From NCBI RefSeq assembly GCF_900177725.1, contig NZ_FXAT01000001.1, forward strand, positions 682,001-746,000: a stretch of DNA of 64,000 nt. Direction: 5' to 3'. Within the stretch, counting starts at the first letter, position 1. Each line of letters starts with the position of its first letter. Of this stretch, positions 54,658 to 64,000 are shown one piece after another. Source of the DNA: Paraburkholderia susongensis. Lineage in GTDB: Bacteria; Pseudomonadota; Gammaproteobacteria; Burkholderiales; Burkholderiaceae. Under the pieces are notes generated by a model that was not told the origin of the DNA, ran no database searches, and saw only the letters and a list, made by a program, of their open reading frames with translations. Position numbers and translations under genes: made by a program.

Positions 54658-56043
54658 TTAGTTGCACCCGCAATCCGGCATGCGGCCGCGGCCACGCGGC
54701 ACGTGCGCCACCGCGATCAGCCCCGCCGCGCCCGCCAGCAGCGCGAGTGCGGCCAGCCACAGCGCCGGCGAAAACGATCCCGTATGCGCCGCAATCGGCG
54801 CGGCCACGAGCGGACCGGCGATCTGACCGATGCCATAGGCCGCCGTCGCGTAACCCATCAAACCCGCCGCGTCGTCGCCACGCAGACGCCGCGCCTCGCG
54901 CATCGCAAACAGCGTGATCGCGGTGAACGGCAGGCCGATCAGGATGCTGCCGAGCGAAAAACCGCCCGCCGTCGGCCACACGATGCCGAGCGCGATGCCC
55001 AACGCCTGCAGCACATAGCAGCCCGCGAGCAGCACGCGGTTATCCCAATGCGTAGGCAGGCGCGCGCCCGCCAGTGCGCCGACGATCAGCGCGGCGCCGA
55101 ACATCGGCCAGAACAGGTCCGGCCACGCCGAACCCGGCAACGCGTGCCGCGCGATAACGGGCAGGAAAGTCGCGGTGATGATGTAGCCGAAGCCGGGAAT
55201 GCCGTAGAGGAGGATCAGCCAGAACGCGTCGGCCCGATGGGCGGCGGGAGTCGGGTGAGCGTGGGCTGGGTGGGGCTGGGCTACGTTCGCCTGGAATGCG
55301 GCGGCGGCTTTTTCACTGGCGACGTTTGCGGTGGCGGCCTTTGCGGTGGTGGCCTTTGCGGTAGCGGTCATCCCAACGGTCTTCGCGGCGGCCCTTGCGG
55401 CAGCCTTCTCCGCAGCAAGCTTCGCCGCCTTCACACGCGGCGCGTCGCCGAACACCGGCCAGACCAGCGCCGCCAACACCGCGCCGATCACCCCAAAGCC
55501 GATCCACCCCACCTGTGCGCCGTAACCGCCCGCGACGCTGACCAGCAAGCCCGTCCCGACGATGCCCACGCCCGGCCCCGTGTAAATCACCCCGCTCCAC
55601 GCGTGCGCGCCGAGTTCGGCGAGCCGCCGCAAACCCCACTGCGAAGCGAACACGAAGGTCCACGCGCTGACTGCGCCAGCGACGAAGCGCACCACCGCCC
55701 ATACCCAGAACTGTCCCGTGACGCCCATTGCGAGCGTCAGCAGAACCGTCGCGACGAGCCCCACGCGCACCATGCGCGCCGGATCGGTGCGCAGCGCCGC
55801 GCACGTCACCGCACCGGCGAAATAGCCGGCGTAATTGAACGACGCCAACCAGCCGCCTTGCTGGATGTCGAGATGCGGTTGACCGGACGCGGCGCCGTGC
55901 AGCATCAGCGGCAGCAGCGGCGTGAAGGCAAAGCGCCCGATGCCGAGCACGACGGCCAGCGTCACCATGCAGGCGAGCGCGGCGCGCCGGGCGGCGTGCG
56001 GCTCATGGAAGCGTTCGTATGGATGAGAGGCGAGGTCGTTCAT
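54658..56043 (-). CDS. MFS transporter of the YbfB/YjiJ type
   Basis: The 461-residue protein has about 12 membrane helices with the YbfB-type opening LGIGRFAFTPLLPLML (about 33-48) and QGGWLASFNYAGYFAG (about 62-77). The central cytoplasmic loop holds an Ala/Lys/Thr-rich insert of about 60 residues (such as AKATTAKAATANVASEKAAA), encoded by short repeats near 55305-55400. It is divergent from a LysR gene 100 bases away, its likely regulator. The substrate is unknown. An earlier start is not evident, and the ATG at 56043 gives a normal N-terminus. Confidence 0.85.
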   Translation of the reverse strand: MNDLASHPYERFHEPHAARRAALACMVTLAVVLGIGRFAFTPLLPLMLHGAASGQPHLDIQQGGWLASFNYAGYFAGAVTCAALRTDPARMVRVGLVATVLLTLAMGVTGQFWVWAVVRFVAGAVSAWTFVFASQWGLRRLAELGAHAWSGVIYTGPGVGIVGTGLLVSVAGGYGAQVGWIGFGVIGAVLAALVWPVFGDAPRVKAAKLAAEKAAARAAAKTVGMTATAKATTAKAATANVASEKAAAAFQANVAQPHPAHAHPTPAAHRADAFWLILLYGIPGFGYIITATFLPVIARHALPGSAWPDLFWPMFGAALIVGALAGARLPTHWDNRVLLAGCYVLQALGIALGIVWPTAGGFSLGSILIGLPFTAITLFAMREARRLRGDDAAGLMGYATAAYGIGQIAGPLVAAPIAAHTGSFSPALWLAALALLAGAAGLIAVAHVPRGRGRMPDCGCN

Positions 56044-56081
56044 GGCGGACGGTAAAACAACAGTGAATTGAAACTATGGTA

Positions 56082-56093
56082 GCTTGACCAAGC
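56082..56093. promoter_or_regulatory. Palindrome between MFS and LysR genes
   Basis: GCTTGACCAAGC, a perfect 5-bp inverted repeat around two bases, lies in the 100-base divergent gap. It is a candidate LysR operator, since LysR proteins often bind small T-N11-A type dyads in such gaps. No support beyond position and symmetry. Confidence 0.4.
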
Positions 56094-56143
56094 AATCTCT
56101 AAAAATGAATAATTAGGATATCAACCATCGCTCGGAGAGAATC

Positions 56144-57094
56144 ATGGATCTGGCCGCCCTGACTATTTTTCGCGCTGTCGTACGGGAAAATGGCGTGACG
56201 CGTGCCGCCGCCAAGCTCAATCGCGTGCAATCGAACGTGACGACGCGCATCAAGCAGCTCGAAGAGCAGCTCGGCACCGACCTTTTCATCCGCGACGGCC
56301 GCCGTCTCGTGCTGACGCCGGCGGGCGAAACGCTGCTGCCCTACGCGGAGCGCCTGCTCGCACTCGCCGACGAGGCGCGTCACGCGGTGCGCGAGGATCG
56401 TCCGAGCGGGCGTCTGCGGCTGGGTACGATGGAAAGTGTCGCGGCGACGCGTCTGCCCGGGCTACTCGCGCAATATCACCAGCAGTGGCCCGCCGTCGCG
56501 CTGGAACTGGAGACCGGCACGACCGGCAAGCTGATCGAGCGGGTGCGCGAGTTCGAAGTGGATGCCGCGCTGGTCGCGACGCCGCTCGACCCGGCCGTGC
56601 TCAACGATCTGTTCGAGACCGTGCCGATCTTTCGCGAGGAACTGGTGATGCTGACGCCGCGCGGACATCGGCCGATTCGCGAGGTGCGCGACGTATCGCT
56701 ATCGACGCTGATCGCGTTCGAGCGCGGCTGCGCTTACCGCTCGTATATCGAGAAGTGGTATCTGGAACACGGCGTGCGGCCAGCGCGGGTGCTGGAACTC
56801 GGCTCGTATCACGCGATCGTCGCGTGCGTGGCGGCTGGCGCCGGCGTCGCGGTTGCGCCGCGTTCGGTGCTGGATCTGCAGGCCGACGCGAGCAATATCG
56901 CGGTGCACGAGTTGCCCGATATCGGCATGATCGAGACGCTGCTGGTCTGGCGGCGCGGACATTTTTCGTCGGCGCTCAATGCGTTGCGGCAGACGCTGGT
57001 GGCGTCGGAGGATGCGGCGCCGACGGCCGAGGCAGCCGGGACAGATTTGCCGCGCGCAGATGCGGCGGCGCGAGTGAATGCAGATGTTGTCTGA
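56144..57094 (+). CDS. LysR-family regulator divergent from the MFS carrier
   Basis: The 316-residue protein has an N-terminal LysR helix-turn-helix (about 1-60; GVTRAAAKLNRVQSNVTTRIKQ) and a substrate-binding domain (about 87-295; LRLGTMESVAATRLPGLL). GGAG lies in CGGAGAGAATC before the ATG. It would control the MFS gene, possibly through the palindrome at 56082. The 25-residue tail after residue 290 is low complexity. The inducer is unknown. Confidence 0.88.
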   Translation: MDLAALTIFRAVVRENGVTRAAAKLNRVQSNVTTRIKQLEEQLGTDLFIRDGRRLVLTPAGETLLPYAERLLALADEARHAVREDRPSGRLRLGTMESVAATRLPGLLAQYHQQWPAVALELETGTTGKLIERVREFEVDAALVATPLDPAVLNDLFETVPIFREELVMLTPRGHRPIREVRDVSLSTLIAFERGCAYRSYIEKWYLEHGVRPARVLELGSYHAIVACVAAGAGVAVAPRSVLDLQADASNIAVHELPDIGMIETLLVWRRGHFSSALNALRQTLVASEDAAPTAEAAGTDLPRADAAARVNADVV

Positions 57095-57230
57095 TTGTTG
57101 AATCCCGGCGGGGAAAGGATCCGGCGCTGGCGCTGCTTACTGCTGCCGCGCACTACCCTGACTCACTACTCTGGCTCACTACCCTGACTCGCTGGCGTAA
57201 CTCACTGCTGTAACCCGCTGCCGCAAAAGC

Positions 57231-57281
57231 GCAGGGGCCACGCGCTACGCCGCTCTTACCGGCGCGCCGCGTGGCCCCTGC
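57231..57281. terminator. Long hairpin between convergent lysR and alaS
   Basis: GCAGGGGCCACGCG (57231-57244) pairs perfectly with CGCGTGGCCCCTGC (57268-57281), 14 bp, with an inner GCCG/CGGC stem in the loop. No T run follows on either strand. Just before it (57151-57215) lies an imperfect tandem repeat of about 20 bp built on CACTACCCTGACTC. Confidence 0.65.
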
Positions 57282-57353
57282 GGGTCGCTCGTGGTTCCTC
57301 TATCAAACCCGGCTCAACGTCGAATCAAGCCGGGTTCAACCCCGCATCACAAA

Positions 57354-59990
57354 TCAAAGCTGCCCTTCGACCCAGGCCTTGACTCCCGCGAGCGCCGCGG
57401 GCAGTTTAGCCGGCTCGGTACCGCCAGCCTGAGCCATGTCCGGACGGCCGCCGCCCTTGCCGCCGACCTGCTGGGCGACGAAGTTGACCAGTTCGCCCGC
57501 CTTGACCTTCTTGCTCGCGTCAGCGGTCACACCAGCAATCAGGCTAACCTTGCCGCCTTCGACAGCAGCCAGCACGATGGCCGCGCTCTTGAGCTTGTCC
57601 TTGAGCTTGTCGACCGTTTCACGCAGCGTCTTGACGTCCGCGCCATCGAGCGTCGCGGCCAGCACATGCACGCCGCCGACTTCGATGGCCTGGCCCGCGA
57701 GTTCGTCGCCCTGGCTCGACGCCATCTTCGATTTCAGCGCGCTCAGTTCTTTCTCGAGCGCCTTGACTTGATCCTGCACCTGGCCGATGCGCTGCGTCAG
57801 TTCCGCCGGTTGCGCCTTGAGCGCCGCCGCGGCCGCGTTGACGCGCGCTTCCAGTTCCTGCACATAGCGCACCGCGTTGTCGCCGGTGATCGCTTCCAGG
57901 CGACGGATACCCGCCGCCACACCGCCTTCCATCACGATCTTGAAGAAGCCGATGTCGCCCGAGCGGCTCACGTGCGTGCCGCCGCACAGTTCACGCGAGA
58001 AGCCGAGGTCGAGCACGCGCACTTCGTCGCCGTACTTTTCGCCGAACAGCGCCATCGCGCCGCCCTTCACCGCTTCGTCATACGACATCAAACGCACGAT
58101 GCCGGGCGCGTTGGCGAGCACTTCGGCGTTGACGATTTCCTCGACACGGCGAATCTGCTCGTCCGTCATCGGCGCGTTATGCGCGAAGTCGAAGCGGGTC
58201 TTCTCGGCATCGACGAGCGAGCCCTTCTGCTGCACGTGCGCGCCGAGCACCTCACGCAGCGCCTTGTGCATCAGGTGCGTGGCCGAGTGGTTGCGAGCCG
58301 TGCGGGCGCGGCGCACCGCGTCGATTTCCGCCTTGACGATGTCGCCGACCTTCAGCGTGCCCTGCTCCAGCGTGCCGTGATGGCCGACCACGTCGGCCTG
58401 CACCTTCAGCGTATTGGCGACCGCAAAGCGCGTGCTTGCGTTCGCGAGCACGCCCTGGTCGCCGACCTGGCCGCCCGACTCCGCATAGAACGGCGTGTGA
58501 TCGAGCACGACGACAGCCTGCTGGCCGGTGTGCGCCTGCTGCACCGACGCGCCGTCCACGTAGAGCGCGATCACCTTCGCGTCGTCGAAGACGATTTCCT
58601 CGTAGCCGTGGAACGTGGTCTTCGCGCCCGAGTATTCGAGGCCCTGCGCCATCTTGAACTTGCCCGCCGCGCGTGCCTGCTCGCGCTGGCGCGCCATGGC
58701 TTCGTCGAAGGCCGGTTCGTCGACCGTGACTTCGCGCTCGCGGCACACGTCCGCGGTCAGGTCGAGCGGGAAGCCATAGGTGTCGTGCAGCTTGAACGCG
58801 AGTTCGCCGTCGAGCGTCTTGCCGCTGGTTTTGCCACCTGCTGCTTCGAGGTCGGCGAGTGCGGCCTCGAGAATCGACATGCCGTGCTCGATCGTCTCGA
58901 AGAAGCGCTCTTCTTCCTGGCGCAGCACGTCGGTGACGCGTTGCTCGGCCTGCTTCAGTTCCGGATACGCATCGCCCATCTGCGCGACGAGGTCGGCGAC
59001 GAGGCGATGGAAGAACGAACCCCTCTTGCCGAGCTTGTAGCCATGGCGGATCGCGCGGCGCACGATACGGCGCAGCACGTAGCCGCGGCCCTCGTTGCCC
59101 GGAATCACGCCGTCGACGATCAGGAACGAGCACGCGCGGATGTGGTCCGCAATCACCTTCAGCGAGTTGTTCGTGAGATCGCTCACGCCCGTTTCGCGGC
59201 CCGCGGCCTCGATGAGCGCCTGGAACAGGTCGATCTCGTAGTTGCTGTGCACGTGCTGCAGCACTGCGGCGATACGTTCGAGGCCCATGCCGGTGTCCAC
59301 GCACTGCTTGGGCAGCGGCGTCATGTTGCCTTGCGCGTCGCGGCTGAACTGCATGAACACGAGATTCCAGATCTCGATATAGCGGTCGCCGTCTTCCTCA
59401 GGCGATCCCGGAGGACCACCCCACACGTCCGGGCCGTGGTCGTAGAAGATTTCCGAGCACGGGCCGCACGGGCCGACGTCGGCCATCTGCCAGAAGTTGT
59501 CCGACGCGTAGCGCGCGCCCTTGTTGTCGCCGATGCGGATGATGCGCTCGACCGGCACGCCCACTTCCTTCGCCCAGATGTCGTGCGCTTCGTCGTCTTC
59601 CTGATAGACGGTGACCCAGAGCTTCTCTTTGGGCAGCTTGTAGACCTCGGTCAGCAGTTCCCACGCGTAGTGGATCGCGTCGCGCTTGAAGTAGTCGCCG
59701 AACGAGAAGTTGCCGAGCATCTCGAAGAACGTGTGGTGACGCGCGGTGTAGCCGACGTTTTCCAGATCGTTGTGCTTGCCGCCGGCGCGCACGCTGCGCT
59801 GCGCGGTCGTGGCGCGCGAATACGGACGCGATTCCGCGCCGAGGAACACGTCTTTGAACTGCACCATGCCCGAGTTGGTGAAGAGCAGCGTCGGGTCGTT
59901 GCCGGGCACGAGGCTCGACGAACGGACGATCGTGTGGCCCTTCGATTCGAAGAACTTGAGGAATTTCTCGCGGATTTCAGCGGCTTTCAT
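57354..59990 (-). CDS. alaS: Alanyl-tRNA synthetase
   Basis: The 878-residue class II synthetase charges tRNA-Ala and edits mischarged Ser/Gly. The N-terminal catalytic core ([25 protein letters not shown]) is followed by the editing domain with zinc ligands in [12 protein letters not shown] (about 567) and [13 protein letters not shown] (about 670), then a coiled coil and the C-terminal DHHA1-like domain ([16 protein letters not shown]). The start [10 protein letters not shown] is the family norm. Confidence 0.96.
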   Translation of the reverse strand: MKAAEIREKFLKFFESKGHTIVRSSSLVPGNDPTLLFTNSGMVQFKDVFLGAESRPYSRATTAQRSVRAGGKHNDLENVGYTARHHTFFEMLGNFSFGDYFKRDAIHYAWELLTEVYKLPKEKLWVTVYQEDDEAHDIWAKEVGVPVERIIRIGDNKGARYASDNFWQMADVGPCGPCSEIFYDHGPDVWGGPPGSPEEDGDRYIEIWNLVFMQFSRDAQGNMTPLPKQCVDTGMGLERIAAVLQHVHSNYEIDLFQALIEAAGRETGVSDLTNNSLKVIADHIRACSFLIVDGVIPGNEGRGYVLRRIVRRAIRHGYKLGKRGSFFHRLVADLVAQMGDAYPELKQAEQRVTDVLRQEEERFFETIEHGMSILEAALADLEAAGGKTSGKTLDGELAFKLHDTYGFPLDLTADVCREREVTVDEPAFDEAMARQREQARAAGKFKMAQGLEYSGAKTTFHGYEEIVFDDAKVIALYVDGASVQQAHTGQQAVVVLDHTPFYAESGGQVGDQGVLANASTRFAVANTLKVQADVVGHHGTLEQGTLKVGDIVKAEIDAVRRARTARNHSATHLMHKALREVLGAHVQQKGSLVDAEKTRFDFAHNAPMTDEQIRRVEEIVNAEVLANAPGIVRLMSYDEAVKGGAMALFGEKYGDEVRVLDLGFSRELCGGTHVSRSGDIGFFKIVMEGGVAAGIRRLEAITGDNAVRYVQELEARVNAAAAALKAQPAELTQRIGQVQDQVKALEKELSALKSKMASSQGDELAGQAIEVGGVHVLAATLDGADVKTLRETVDKLKDKLKSAAIVLAAVEGGKVSLIAGVTADASKKVKAGELVNFVAQQVGGKGGGRPDMAQAGGTEPAKLPAALAGVKAWVEGQL

Positions 59991-60295
59991 AGCGTGCGGG
60001 GGGACGGGTCCTGACTATTCCTGACTGTTACCGGCTGCATCGTGAGATGCGCCAACTGTTTGTTTCTTAACCGGCTGATTATACGGGATCGGCGAGCCTG
60101 CGCGGCGGCGCGCCCGGTGCAGCCAGCCATCCGGCCAGGTGCGGGCAGGCACGGCGAGACAGTCACGCGGCGTGTCGCCTCGCCCGATCCGCGCTATGAC
60201 GTTCGGCTGAGTGCGTCCGCGGGCGGGAATCGCTTAAGATGGCTCATCCGCTGAACCTCGCACGACATCGCTTAAATCAGGAGACATTCAGGAAT
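59991..60295. other. Divergent gap between alaS and CoA-transferase genes
   Basis: These 305 bases hold no gene. On the minus strand a TATAAT lies at 60083-60078, about 88 bases before the alaS start, but with no good -35 box. A GC-rich stretch follows (60095-60190). The promoter of the CoA-transferase gene was not identified. Confidence 0.4.
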
Positions 60296-61516
60296 ATGGG
60301 CGCTCTCAGTCACATCCGCGTGCTGGATCTCACCCGCGTGCTCGCCGGCCCGTGGTGCGCGCAGACCCTCGCCGATTTCGGCGCCGACGTCATCAAGATC
60401 GAACGTCCCGAAGTCGGCGACGACACCCGCCACTGGGGGCCGCCCTATCTGAAAACGCCCGAAGGCGCGGACACGCGCGAGGCCGCCTACTATCTCGCGG
60501 CGAACCGCAACAAGCGCTCGGTCACGGTCGATATCGCGTCGCCCGAAGGCCAGCGCATCATCCGCGAGCTGGCCGCGCAAAGCGACGTGGTGCTCGAGAA
60601 CTACAAGGTCGGCCAGTTGAAGAAGTACGGGCTCGACTATGAATCGCTCAAAGAAGTGAAGCCCGACCTGATCTACTGCTCGGTCACGGGCTTCGGGCAA
60701 ACCGGGCCGTATGCGCAGCGCGCCGGCTACGACTTCATCGTGCAGGGCATCGGCGGCTTCATGAGCATCACCGGCGAGCGCGACGGCCAGCCGGGCGGCG
60801 GTCCGCAGAAGGCCGGCGTCGCGATCGCCGACCTCATGACCGGCATGTATTCGACCATTGCCGTGCTCACTGCGCTCACGCACCGCGACCGCACGGGCGA
60901 AGGCCAATACATCGACATGGCACTGCTCGACGTGCAGGTTGCGATGCTCGCCAACATGAATTCGAACTACCTCGCGAGCGGCCGGCCACCGGTGCGCTGG
61001 GGCAATGCGCATCCGAACATCGTGCCCTACCAGACCTTCCAGACGAGCGACGGCTGGATCATCGTCGCGGTCGGCAACGACGGGCAGTTCCGCAAATTCG
61101 TCGAAGTGGGCAGCCGCCCGGAACTCGCCGACGACGACCGCTTCGCGACCAACCCCGCGCGCGTACGCAACCGCGACATCCTCGTGCCGATCCTCGCTGA
61201 GATGGTGCGCCTGCAAGGCAAGCAGCAATGGATCGCCACGCTCGAAGCGGCGGGCGTGCCGTGCGGACCGATCAACGACCTCGACGAGGTGTTCGAGAAC
61301 GAGCAGGTGGTGGCGCGCGGCCTGCAGGTCGATCTGCCGCATCCGTCGGGCGGCACCGTCAAGCTCGTGCGCAATCCGATCAACATGACCGGCACGCCGC
61401 CGCAGGCGCTGAGTCATCCGCCACTGCTCGGCGAGCATACCGAGCGTGTCTTGCACGACGTGCTTGGGTATGACGCGGCGCGCATCGAGGAGCTGAAGAG
61501 AAAATCGGTGATCTGA
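60296..61516 (+). CDS. Family III CoA-transferase (CaiB/BaiF, formyl-CoA transferase-like)
   Basis: The 406-residue protein begins LSHIRVLDLTRVLAGPWCAQ, then DFGADVIKIERPEVGDDTR, NRNKRSVTVDI and LENYKVGQLKKYGLDY, with the catalytic Asp in AGYDFIVQGIGGFMS (about 142-156). Such enzymes move CoA between carboxylic acids through an Asp-bound anhydride and thioester. The donor and acceptor are not evident, and no oxalyl-CoA decarboxylase lies nearby. The ATG at 60296 (MGALSHIRV) fits the family; an upstream in-frame start at 60239 is less likely. Confidence 0.88.
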   Translation: MGALSHIRVLDLTRVLAGPWCAQTLADFGADVIKIERPEVGDDTRHWGPPYLKTPEGADTREAAYYLAANRNKRSVTVDIASPEGQRIIRELAAQSDVVLENYKVGQLKKYGLDYESLKEVKPDLIYCSVTGFGQTGPYAQRAGYDFIVQGIGGFMSITGERDGQPGGGPQKAGVAIADLMTGMYSTIAVLTALTHRDRTGEGQYIDMALLDVQVAMLANMNSNYLASGRPPVRWGNAHPNIVPYQTFQTSDGWIIVAVGNDGQFRKFVEVGSRPELADDDRFATNPARVRNRDILVPILAEMVRLQGKQQWIATLEAAGVPCGPINDLDEVFENEQVVARGLQVDLPHPSGGTVKLVRNPINMTGTPPQALSHPPLLGEHTERVLHDVLGYDAARIEELKRKSVI

Positions 61517-61713
61517 CGGGAGAGACTGGAGACCGTGCCGGTTGAGCGGCTACGCTTTAGCCGGCTCCAGCCGCCTCGTGGCGCGCTTGCGCGAGCGCAA
61601 GGCTGTCGTGGCTGTCGTGGCTGCCGCGTTAGTCGCGATGTTCCACCGCGCGGTCCGGCAGCATCACGGATGCGGCAGCCCTGCTCCCCTTGCCGATGCC
61701 GGCGCCGCCGGGC

Positions 61714-62283
61714 TCAAGCCCAACGCGCCGCCCCCAGCGAAGCCAGCCAGCTTCTCCCTTCGTCCCAGTCGCCGAGGCCGCTGTCCGCGTTGATATGGCC
61801 GCGCGCGCCGAGGCCGATCCAGCGGCTGCCCCACGCGTTCGCGCAGCTTTGCGAAAACGGCACGCCGCCATACGGGTCGTCGCTGCTTGCCACGACGATC
61901 GTCGCGAACGGCAGGCGGCGCGTGAGCGGCACTGGCGCGAAGCCGGCCGCGTCCGGCGGGAAATGAGGCTCGGCGGGATCGGGCACGGCAACCAGCAACG
62001 CGCCTGCCACCTTCGCGAGTTGCGCCGCGCTCGCGTAGTGCAAGGCCCAGAAGGCCGTGGTCAGGCAGCCGAGGCTATGGGCGGCGAACACGACAGGCGC
62101 TTCGGCGGCGGCCACCGCGGCGTCGAGCGTGCGGCACCATGCGTCGCGCGAAGGATGGTCCCAGTCCGGCATCCGCACGCGCGCGAACGCCGGATCGAGC
62201 GCTTCCCAGCGCGTTTGCCAGTGCCCTGCGCCGGAGTTCAGATACCCGGGCAGCACGAGTGTGTTCAGTTTTTGTCCGCTCAT
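61714..62283 (-). CDS. RBBP9/YdeN-type serine hydrolase
   Basis: The 189-residue alpha/beta hydrolase has VLPGYLNSGAGHWQTRWE at the start, nucleophile Ser70 in FAAHSLGC, an acidic residue in SSDDPYGG (about 135) and the catalytic His in ARGHINADSGLGDW (about 167). This matches the RBBP9/YdeN group (DUF Ser_hydrolase). The ATG at 62283 removes a 45-residue unsupported lead. The natural substrate is unknown. About 140 bases separate it from the gamma-glutamyltransferase gene upstream. Confidence 0.88.
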   Translation of the reverse strand: MSGQKLNTLVLPGYLNSGAGHWQTRWEALDPAFARVRMPDWDHPSRDAWCRTLDAAVAAAEAPVVFAAHSLGCLTTAFWALHYASAAQLAKVAGALLVAVPDPAEPHFPPDAAGFAPVPLTRRLPFATIVVASSDDPYGGVPFSQSCANAWGSRWIGLGARGHINADSGLGDWDEGRSWLASLGAARWA

Positions 62284-62422
62284 CGCGCTTCCCGCGCTCC
62301 GCGTTGGTGGTGTGTCTATTGCAAATCCGGTGCGAATCCGGTGCGAATCTGCAACGGGTCTGCCGCAAATCCGCCCACGGCGAATTACCCGTTGCAGTTC
62401 GTTCGACCGAACCGCCAACCGC

Positions 62423-64000
62423 CTACCGTATCACCCGCGCCACCCCGGCGCCGCGCGGATCGCTCGCCGGCTCGGGCGTCGTGCCATCGACGCGAATCAT
62501 CTGCACGTCGCCGTTGAACGACTGCTGTTCGAGCGTGTAGCCGAGCGCCTTCAACTGCGCGGCCAGATCATCCGGAACAGGATGGTACGGCTCGAAGTAG
62601 ATCGTCTTCTGCGGCAGCAACTGATGATGAAAACGCATCGCGGCAAGGGCGTCCGTGGGCGTCATGCCGAAGTCGTACAGATTCGTCATCACCTGGAAAA
62701 TCGTCGTCAGGATGCGCGAGCCACCGGGCGTGCCGATCGCGAGCGCGACCTTGCCGTCCTTCAGCAGCAGCGTGGGCGTCATCGACGAAACCGGGCGGCG
62801 CCCCGGCGCGACCGCGTCGAGGTCCGCGCCGGCCGCGCCAGGCGTGGCGGCCGCGCCATTGACGGCCGGCTTGATGACGAAATCGTCCATCGCATCGTTG
62901 AGCAGGAAACCGCCGCCGTCCACCACGACGCCCGAACCGAAATCGCCGTTCAGCGTGTAGGTGTTCGACACGGCATTGCCCCACTTGTCGACTACCGAGA
63001 AATGCGTGGTCTGCGCCTTCTCGGCCGCCGCCTCGCCGAGACCGGGCTTGACCGGCGCCGCGCCCGGCACTTCGTCGGGTTTGACTTCGTCCGCGCGTTG
63101 CGCGAGGTACGCGTCGTCGATCAGCTTCGCGGCCGGCACCGGGGTCGCGTCCGGATCGCCGATGTAGCGCTGCCGGTCGGCGAACACGCGGTCCTCGATC
63201 TGCGCGATCAGGTGAATGTACGGCGCCGAATTCAGCGCGAGGCCGTCGAACGCGGGCTTCAGATCGGCCTTCATCTTCAGCATCTGGATCAGCCCGATGC
63301 CGCCCGAGCTCGGCGGCGGCGCGGTAATCACGCGGTAGCCGTTCCAGTCGGCGGCGAGCGGCTCGCGCCACACCGCTTTGTACTGCATCAGGTCCTGCTT
63401 CGTAACGATCCCATGACCATACATCTGCTGCGCGATCAGCTCCGCGGTGTGCCCTTCGTAAAACTCACGGCCGCCGTCGCTCGCGATCCGCGAGAGCGTT
63501 TGCGCAAGCTCCGGCTGACGCAGCGTCGCGCCCGCCTTCAGGTTCGCGAAATACGCATCGAAATTGGTGCGGCCGGCGAAACTCTTCGCGGCCACATCAC
63601 GGCGCTGCGGCAGGCGCGAGTCGACCTGGAAGCCGTCGGTCGCATAGTGGATCGCGGGCGCGAGCACCTGCTTCCATTTGAGCTTGCCGAAACGCCGCTG
63701 CGCTTCCCACATGCCGTCGACCGTGCCCGGCACGGCTACCGCGCGATAGCCGACGGTGCTCGTGCCGGGCAACACGTTGCCCTTATCGTCGAGATACATG
63801 TCGCGGGTCGCCTGCTGCGGCGCTTGCTCGCGGTAGTCGAGAAAATACGGTTTGCCGTCCACGAACAGCGTCATGAACCCGCCCCCGCCGATGTTGCCCG
63901 CATCGGGCCGCGTCACGGCCAGCGTGAAGGCGATCGCGACGGCGGCATCGACCGCGTTGCCGCCTTCGGCGAAGATCTGCTGCGCGGCGTCAGCGCTATA
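62423..64000 (-). CDS. ggt: Gamma-glutamyltransferase (5' end outside window)
   Basis: At least 525 codons are present; the frame is open to base 64000, so the signal peptide and start lie outside. The fragment begins in AAQQIFAEGGNAVDAAVAIA, with NIGGGGFM next. The autoprocessing and catalytic Thr is in AQTTHFSVVDKWGN (about residue 330 of the fragment), followed by the substrate-binding GSGVVVDGGGFLLND and SSMTPTLLLKDGK. It is a periplasmic Ntn hydrolase that breaks down glutathione. The proline/alanine-rich stretch after FVIKPA is longer than usual. Confidence 0.92.
   Translation of the reverse strand, partial: YSADAAQQIFAEGGNAVDAAVAIAFTLAVTRPDAGNIGGGGFMTLFVDGKPYFLDYREQAPQQATRDMYLDDKGNVLPGTSTVGYRAVAVPGTVDGMWEAQRRFGKLKWKQVLAPAIHYATDGFQVDSRLPQRRDVAAKSFAGRTNFDAYFANLKAGATLRQPELAQTLSRIASDGGREFYEGHTAELIAQQMYGHGIVTKQDLMQYKAVWREPLAADWNGYRVITAPPPSSGGIGLIQMLKMKADLKPAFDGLALNSAPYIHLIAQIEDRVFADRQRYIGDPDATPVPAAKLIDDAYLAQRADEVKPDEVPGAAPVKPGLGEAAAEKAQTTHFSVVDKWGNAVSNTYTLNGDFGSGVVVDGGGFLLNDAMDDFVIKPAVNGAAATPGAAGADLDAVAPGRRPVSSMTPTLLLKDGKVALAIGTPGGSRILTTIFQVMTNLYDFGMTPTDALAAMRFHHQLLPQKTIYFEPYHPVPDDLAAQLKALGYTLEQQSFNGDVQMIRVDGTTPEPASDPRGAGVARVIR

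Noticed and set aside
57291..60014. A 907-codon plus-strand frame opposite alaS
   Set aside because: Antisense to a complete alanyl-tRNA synthetase; no start signal and no recognisable fold.

Overview
The window is GC-rich, densely coded proteobacterial DNA. Gene content points to the Burkholderia/Paraburkholderia group of Betaproteobacteria: an IolC fused to DUF2090, a BamA of the Burkholderia type, a porin with Phe at its C-terminus, an AaeB/FUSC efflux operon, and an Fsr-type MFS carrier. This is a judgement from protein families; no database search was run. I saw no rRNA, tRNA or CRISPR array.

Layout. 1-7.1 kb: end of a metallophosphoesterase, a small membrane protein, then a LysR regulator divergent from a four-gene efflux operon (outer-membrane lipoprotein, FUSC inner-membrane protein, DUF1656 peptide, HlyD adaptor). 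7.2-10.7 kb: a chemoreceptor and an Fsr-like carrier with a clear terminator. 10.99-13.93 kb: an AT-richer accessory island with a truncated hcp (type VI secretion tube), an unknown gene, two LprI-like genes flanking a GH24 lysozyme broken by one in-frame stop, and an IS5-type transposase remnant. It looks like a decaying type VI secretion effector/immunity cargo locus. 14.2-24.6 kb: housekeeping genes prpE, mtnN, uvrD, valS, galU and a TusA-like gene. A long imperfect inverted repeat (arms of about 310 bp) fills the gap between uvrD and valS.

24.8-37.3 kb: a myo-inositol locus. An RpiR-type regulator, iolG and a second Gfo/Idh/MocA dehydrogenase form one operon. Opposite it lie a three-gene ABC importer and iolC-DUF2090, iolD, iolE and iolB. 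A GGAA-N6-TTCC palindrome sits in the divergent promoter region over the likely -35 box of the regulator operon. iolA, iolH and iolI are absent from the window. 37.3-45.3 kb: an accessory outer-membrane assembly cassette (LptD and BamA paralogues, plus small unknown genes) divergent from a porin, followed by the relic of an SDR gene.

45.3-47.0 kb: an AraC regulator divergent from an AhpD-like carboxymuconolactone decarboxylase. 47.0-52.7 kb: an iron-dependent alcohol dehydrogenase, a hotdog thioesterase and a branched-chain-type ABC importer (LivHMGF) with no binding protein. LivF has Arg in place of the Walker A Lys, and LivM has an extra C-terminal membrane region. 52.8-64 kb: NUDIX hydrolase, threonine aldolase, an MFS carrier with a divergent LysR regulator, alaS, a family III CoA-transferase, an RBBP9-like hydrolase and most of a gamma-glutamyltransferase that runs off the window.

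Many long reading frames lie antisense to these genes; they are by-products of high GC codon usage and are left out.
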